NCBI GenBank assembly: GCA_964503125.1
Contig: CAZCZE010000064.1
Location: 1 to 64,000 of the forward strand
Length of the DNA: 64,000 nt
From: FEN-1219 sp964503125
GTDB lineage: Bacteria > Pseudomonadota > Gammaproteobacteria > Steroidobacterales > Rariloculaceae
Direction: 5' to 3'
Both the position numbers and the translations under genes were made by a program. How positions within the stretch are numbered: position 1 is the first letter of the stretch; each line of letters starts with the position of its first letter. The notes under the pieces were generated by a model. That model did no database searches and had not been told where the DNA came from. It worked only from the letters and a program-made list of their open reading frames with translations. This document shows, piece after piece, positions 61,701-64,000 of the stretch.

Positions 61701-62475
61701 CGCCGACCAGGCGCTGCATGATGTCCATGGCCTCCTCGGTCCTGCCGAGCTCGTCGTAGGCGCGCGCCATCTGGTAGAGCACCTGGTCGCGGCGCTCGTA
61801 GTTCGGGTACTCGGTGAGCAAGCGCTCGTAGAGCACGATGGCTTCGAGCGGCCCCGATTGCGCCACGCCCTCGGTTCCCGTCACCGGCAAGTCGAACGCC
61901 GCGGCGGGCAGGAGCCGCGCCTCGAGCGTGGTCCGGCGCTCGAACTCCTCGTCCGACTCGGCGGCCGCGTCGGCGATCGTCGGCGCAGGCGCATCGGCTA
62001 CTGACCCGATCTCGCTCGGCGCGGCGCCGGCATCGGCAACTGCTCCCGGCAACTGCTCCGTGCGTTGCTCTACCGCGGGCATCCCTGCCCGCGCCTGCGT
62101 TGCTCTACCGCGGGCATCCTCGGCAACTGCTCCCTGCGTTGCTCTACCGCGGGCATCCATGCCCGCGATGCCCGCGTCGGGCGCCGCCATCTCGGACCAG
62201 CGCCGCGTCGGCTGGCCACCCGCGATGCCGAACTCTTTCTCGAGCTTGAGGTCGGCGAGCCGGCGCATCGCCTCGGGCGTCATCGCGCTCGTCGGCGTCT
62301 CCTCGAGATAGCGCCGGTAGCTCTGCATCGCGAGGTCGAGCGTGTCAGCCACCTCGACCTCGGCCACGTCGGCTTGCACGGTGCGCAGCGTCGCGAGCGT
62401 GTCGCCGCTCGGACTGCTCGCGCAGCCCGCCGCGCCGAGCGACGCCAACGCGATCGCGAGGCGACGGCGAATCAC
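58717..62475 (-). CDS. TPR lipoprotein, 1252 aa
   Basis: GTG start at 62475 (GGGAGAG upstream) opens a lipoprotein signal with Cys18 in 'GAAGCASSP'. The rest is alpha-helical TPR sequence of Tol-Pal YbgF/BamD type ('YERRDQVLYQMARAYDELGR', 'EEALHRYMALLDYKLSVGYA', 'RAAAGHFLRIAQRAP'), with classic TPRs at the C-terminus ('HPIAHEELGLVYRKQARFAD'). Residues about 104-149 ('DARGRATQGAVAEDARGRAT') come from REP-like palindromes inserted in frame. The stop of the upstream TPR gene overlaps this start by 4 bases. Probably a scaffold of the Exb/AgmX complex at the outer membrane. Confidence 0.88.
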   Translation of the reverse strand: MIRRRLAIALASLGAAGCASSPSGDTLATLRTVQADVAEVEVADTLDLAMQSYRRYLEETPTSAMTPEAMRRLADLKLEKEFGIAGGQPTRRWSEMAAPDAGIAGMDARGRATQGAVAEDARGRATQARAGMPAVEQRTEQLPGAVADAGAAPSEIGSVADAPAPTIADAAAESDEEFERRTTLEARLLPAAAFDLPVTGTEGVAQSGPLEAIVLYERLLTEYPNYERRDQVLYQMARAYDELGRTEEAMDIMQRLVGEFGYSRYNDEVQFRRGEYFFTRRRFREAEPAYETIVAAGARSEFYELALYKLGWALYKQDFYEEALHRYMALLDYKLSVGYAFDQAHAEEDERRVADTFRVISLSFSNLGGSDVLAEYFGAHGGRSYEDRVYQNLGEFYFDKQRYADAANVYDSFVDRYPFHRTSPDFSMRIVGIYEAGDFPKLVVEAKKSFATQYGLESAYWQHFDSAERPEVLGYLKTNLHDLANHYHALYQEPAIEEEQPANYAEALVWYRAFLASFPEDLESPGINYQLADLLLENDDFGDAAFEYERTAYAYAPHERAAAAGYAAIFAHREQLAAASAEHEAEVKRATVESSLKFASTFPEHEHAAVVLGAAAEDLYALGDFAAAAAAARTLIERYPTADAALRRMAWTVVAHSSFDLADYPAAEPAYAEVLALTPAEDETRQALVDNLAASIYKQAERANEAQDYRAAAGHFLRIAQRAPSSSIRPAAEYDAAAALMKLEDWTAAAAVLDGFRAAFPGHELNREATKQLAFVYRADGESSLAAAEYERVAAEAADPELKREALLSAGELYEEASDVDSALGVYERYVAEFAQPVDIAMETRSKVAEMHRARGDEPRYHEQLVALVAADAAAGAERTDRTRYLAAQAGLVLAQPHYAAFRAVELVPPFEQNLARKRELMDTALAAFEALVEYEVGEVTTAATFHMAEIYSTFSRALLDSERPTGLSAAELAEYEDVLEEEAFPFEERAIEVHQANVELMIAAGIYNRWIEQSFARLAALVPGRYAKEEQSIGLLGAIETFTYRAPGAAEPATAAPPGAEPEARRARAPAAKGPAIRLDVLAGAGFTITDATRVSPEVRERYLAAIGYLEQGLYERGVAELEAVTTQTPELANPHVDLGLAYALTGRLADAAGSLERALALSATHPIAHEELGLVYRKQARFADARAQYEQALALYPEFHLANRNLAILCDLYQRDFACALRHYDAYLALVPDDEQVAVWVADIKARTGQ
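62034..62167. repeat. Three REP-like palindromes inside a coding gene
   Basis: Three tandem or partial units of the element seen at 9714-9759: each has 'gttgctctaccgcgggcat' with a palindromic CGCGGGCAT-nn-ATGCCCGCG core (full in the last unit, CCC-variant in the first, truncated in the middle) joined by 'cggcaactgctcc' spacers. Total 134 bases, but the frame of the TPR gene stays open on the other strand. Confidence 0.85.
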
Positions 62476-64000
62476 GGCGTCTCTCCCGTTAGCGTGGCGA
62501 CCTCGGCTTCCGCTTGGGCGCGCGTCGCGCGGTCGTAGCTGTCGGCGAGCGCGAAGCGGGCCTGGTCGCGGTAGGTTTCGAGGCGGTCGCGCCGCGCCAC
62601 GAGCTCGTCGATGGCCACGAGCTCGAGCACGCGCCCCTGCCGCGCCATCAGCAGGTTGACCTCGCTTAAGGACTCCGCGACGCGCGTGCGCAGCCGGCCC
62701 ATCGGCGTATCGTAGCCCTCGTAACTGTGCGCGGCCGCCTGCCGCGCCCGCACGAATTCCTCGTGCTGCGCGCGTGCGACCTCGAGCGCTTCGCGCAGGT
62801 CGCGCAAATGGCGCGCGAAGACGTCGAGGCGCTCGTGATACTCGGTCCGCAGCGTGAAGGTGAGCACGCCCTGGAGCCGCTCGATGCGCCGCCGCAACGC
62901 CTCGGCCGCGGCGCTCGAATCGCCGTCCAAGCCCGCCGCGAGCTCGGCCAAGCGCGCGGCCGTGAGGCGCTCGTCGGCCGTCGCCAGGAACTCGGGCCGC
63001 GGCGCGACGAGCATGTCTTGCAGGCGCTTTTCGAGCAGCTCGTGCTGCTCGAAGCGCAGGCGCATGCGCGAGTCGAGCTCGCGGAACTCGGTATCGATGC
63101 TCGGCAGCTGCGGCTCGTAGTACTGCCGCCGCAGGCCGATCATGTCGTCGAACGCGTCGAAGCTCACGTCCCATGACGCGAGCTTGCGCCGCAGGTCCTC
63201 GAGGTCGAGGTAGTTCTGGAGCGCGGTCTGAAAGTCGTGCGATGCAAGCAGCTCTAAGAGGTAGTAGGTCTCCGGCGACTCGGGCAACGAGCGCAGGCGG
63301 ATGACCCAGTCCTGGTCCTGCCGAACCTCCTCGCGCACGAGCACCTCGAGGAACTGGCCGTCGCGGATGCTCGTCAGCGACGCATCCAAGCGCTCGACCT
63401 CGCTGCCGAACGAATCGAGCGCGTTGGCATACAGCAGCGCGGCGCGACCATGCACGTCGAGCTTGCCGTAGGCGTACGGCAGCGCGATCAACGCTTCCTG
63501 CACGGCAGCGTCGGTCACTTCGCGTTGCGCGAGCAGCGCCCACGGCACGACCGCGCGCTCGTAATCGTCGGCGGCCGTCGCGGCCCAGCCCGACGCGAGC
63601 AGCGCCGCGTTCGAGAATGGCCCATCGAGGCGCACGCGGTCGAAGTATTGTTTCGCCGCGTCGAACTCCTGCGTCTCGACGAGCAGCGTGCCCGCTACGA
63701 AGTTCGACTTGTCGCGAATCGCGAGCACGGGCTCATCGCTGCTTTCGATCCGTCCGGCGCGATCGAGCTGCTCGAGCGCATCCTGGGGCCGAGCGTCCTC
63801 GAGCAGCGCTATGCCGAAGTTGTAAGCCGCGAACCCCGTGAGCTCCTCGGCGCTCTGGAGGCGCCGCAGCACCTCCGCGGCTTCGGCGTGCCGGCCTAGA
63901 CCCAAGTAGGTGTTGGCGCGCAGGAACTCGACCTCGGCGACGATCTCGTCGGACACGCGGCCCGTGATTCGGTCGAGCGCGTGTAGCGCGTCCTCGAACT
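62472..64000 (-). CDS. Long TPR protein, 5' end outside window
   Basis: At least 509 codons, open to the window edge (the GTG at 63956 is probably internal, since the frame before it reads 'FEDALHALDRITGR', TPR-like). TPR units such as 'ANTYLGLGRHAEAAEVLRRL', 'NFGIALLEDARPQDALEQLD' and 'GTLLVETQEFDAAKQYFDRV' are followed by an extended helical, partly coiled-coil C-terminus (about 250-490). No membrane helix seen. First known gene of the operon leading to ExbB; its stop overlaps the TPR lipoprotein start by 4 bases (GTGA). Confidence 0.85.
   Translation of the reverse strand, partial: FEDALHALDRITGRVSDEIVAEVEFLRANTYLGLGRHAEAAEVLRRLQSAEELTGFAAYNFGIALLEDARPQDALEQLDRAGRIESSDEPVLAIRDKSNFVAGTLLVETQEFDAAKQYFDRVRLDGPFSNAALLASGWAATAADDYERAVVPWALLAQREVTDAAVQEALIALPYAYGKLDVHGRAALLYANALDSFGSEVERLDASLTSIRDGQFLEVLVREEVRQDQDWVIRLRSLPESPETYYLLELLASHDFQTALQNYLDLEDLRRKLASWDVSFDAFDDMIGLRRQYYEPQLPSIDTEFRELDSRMRLRFEQHELLEKRLQDMLVAPRPEFLATADERLTAARLAELAAGLDGDSSAAAEALRRRIERLQGVLTFTLRTEYHERLDVFARHLRDLREALEVARAQHEEFVRARQAAAHSYEGYDTPMGRLRTRVAESLSEVNLLMARQGRVLELVAIDELVARRDRLETYRDQARFALADSYDRATRAQAEAEVATLTGETP

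Noticed and set aside
58801..62004. Long antisense open frame of over 1000 codons across the TPR gene
   Set aside because: It is an Arg/Glu/Leu-rich shadow of high-GC coding DNA; the sense strand has signal, motifs and repeats.
1..64000. CRISPR array, rRNA or tRNA genes
   Set aside because: No spaced direct repeats of suitable length and no T-loop/anticodon arrangement or rRNA core seen on either strand.

Overview
The window is a GC-rich bacterial chromosome segment with Shine-Dalgarno sites and no rRNA or tRNA gene that I can see. Two large TonB-dependent receptors, an OmpA/beta-barrel protein, ExbB/ExbD proteins, asd, a YebC-type regulator and many small exported proteins point to a Gram-negative gammaproteobacterium, possibly an uncultured Steroidobacterales- or Woeseiales-like lineage. 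That placement is inference from gene content only.

Layout. 1-4.8 kb: the 3' end of a PepSY membrane gene, mtfA, a dienelactone hydrolase, an amino-acid permease and a DUF6152 fusion protein. 4.8-9.9 kb: a Lys-rich microprotein, a decayed asd fragment, one copy of a dispersed hairpin repeat, a DUF6152/partner pair, an acyltransferase and a graveyard of mobile-element pieces. 9.9-19.3 kb: an MscS/SLC13 operon, the second repeat copy, a small membrane protein, another DUF6152/partner pair, a DUF3179 protein, a TonB-dependent receptor and a TPR protein. 19.3-31.5 kb: asd, a partner-type lipoprotein with an FHA protein, a six-bladed-propeller protein, a third DUF6152/partner pair, a peroxiredoxin-like protein, an SLT lysozyme-fold protein, a YebC paralogue, a small beta-barrel and a HEAT-repeat protein. 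31.6-45.6 kb: a probable pseudokinase with a Calx-beta tail, two IS91-type remnants, a cyclase-TolB-TPR sensor, a TetR/TonB-receptor divergon, remnants of cytochrome c and PQQ dehydrogenase genes, a GMC oxidoreductase with its subunit 3, and a FitAB/VapBC-like toxin-antitoxin pair with a palindromic operator. 45.6-64 kb: a surface operon (DUF11/SdrD-B protein plus a 1739-residue triple-OmpA beta-barrel protein) behind what looks like a cyclic-di-GMP-I riboswitch, then an ExbB-ExbD-ExbD-AgmX/TonB-like energiser operon with two long TPR proteins.

How it fits together. Most products are exported or act in the envelope. Two features stand out. First, small DUF6152 proteins and a second exported family carrying a G-W-E-G-D-T-L-V signature recur as neighbours at three loci, and are fused into one polypeptide at a fourth. 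Second, the riboswitch, giant surface proteins and Tol/Exb-like motor suggest a c-di-GMP-controlled surface structure next to an envelope-spanning energised complex. The stretches around 9, 34-38 and 42 kb are sites of insertion and gene decay. One REP-like palindrome family has also been inserted in frame into a coding gene.
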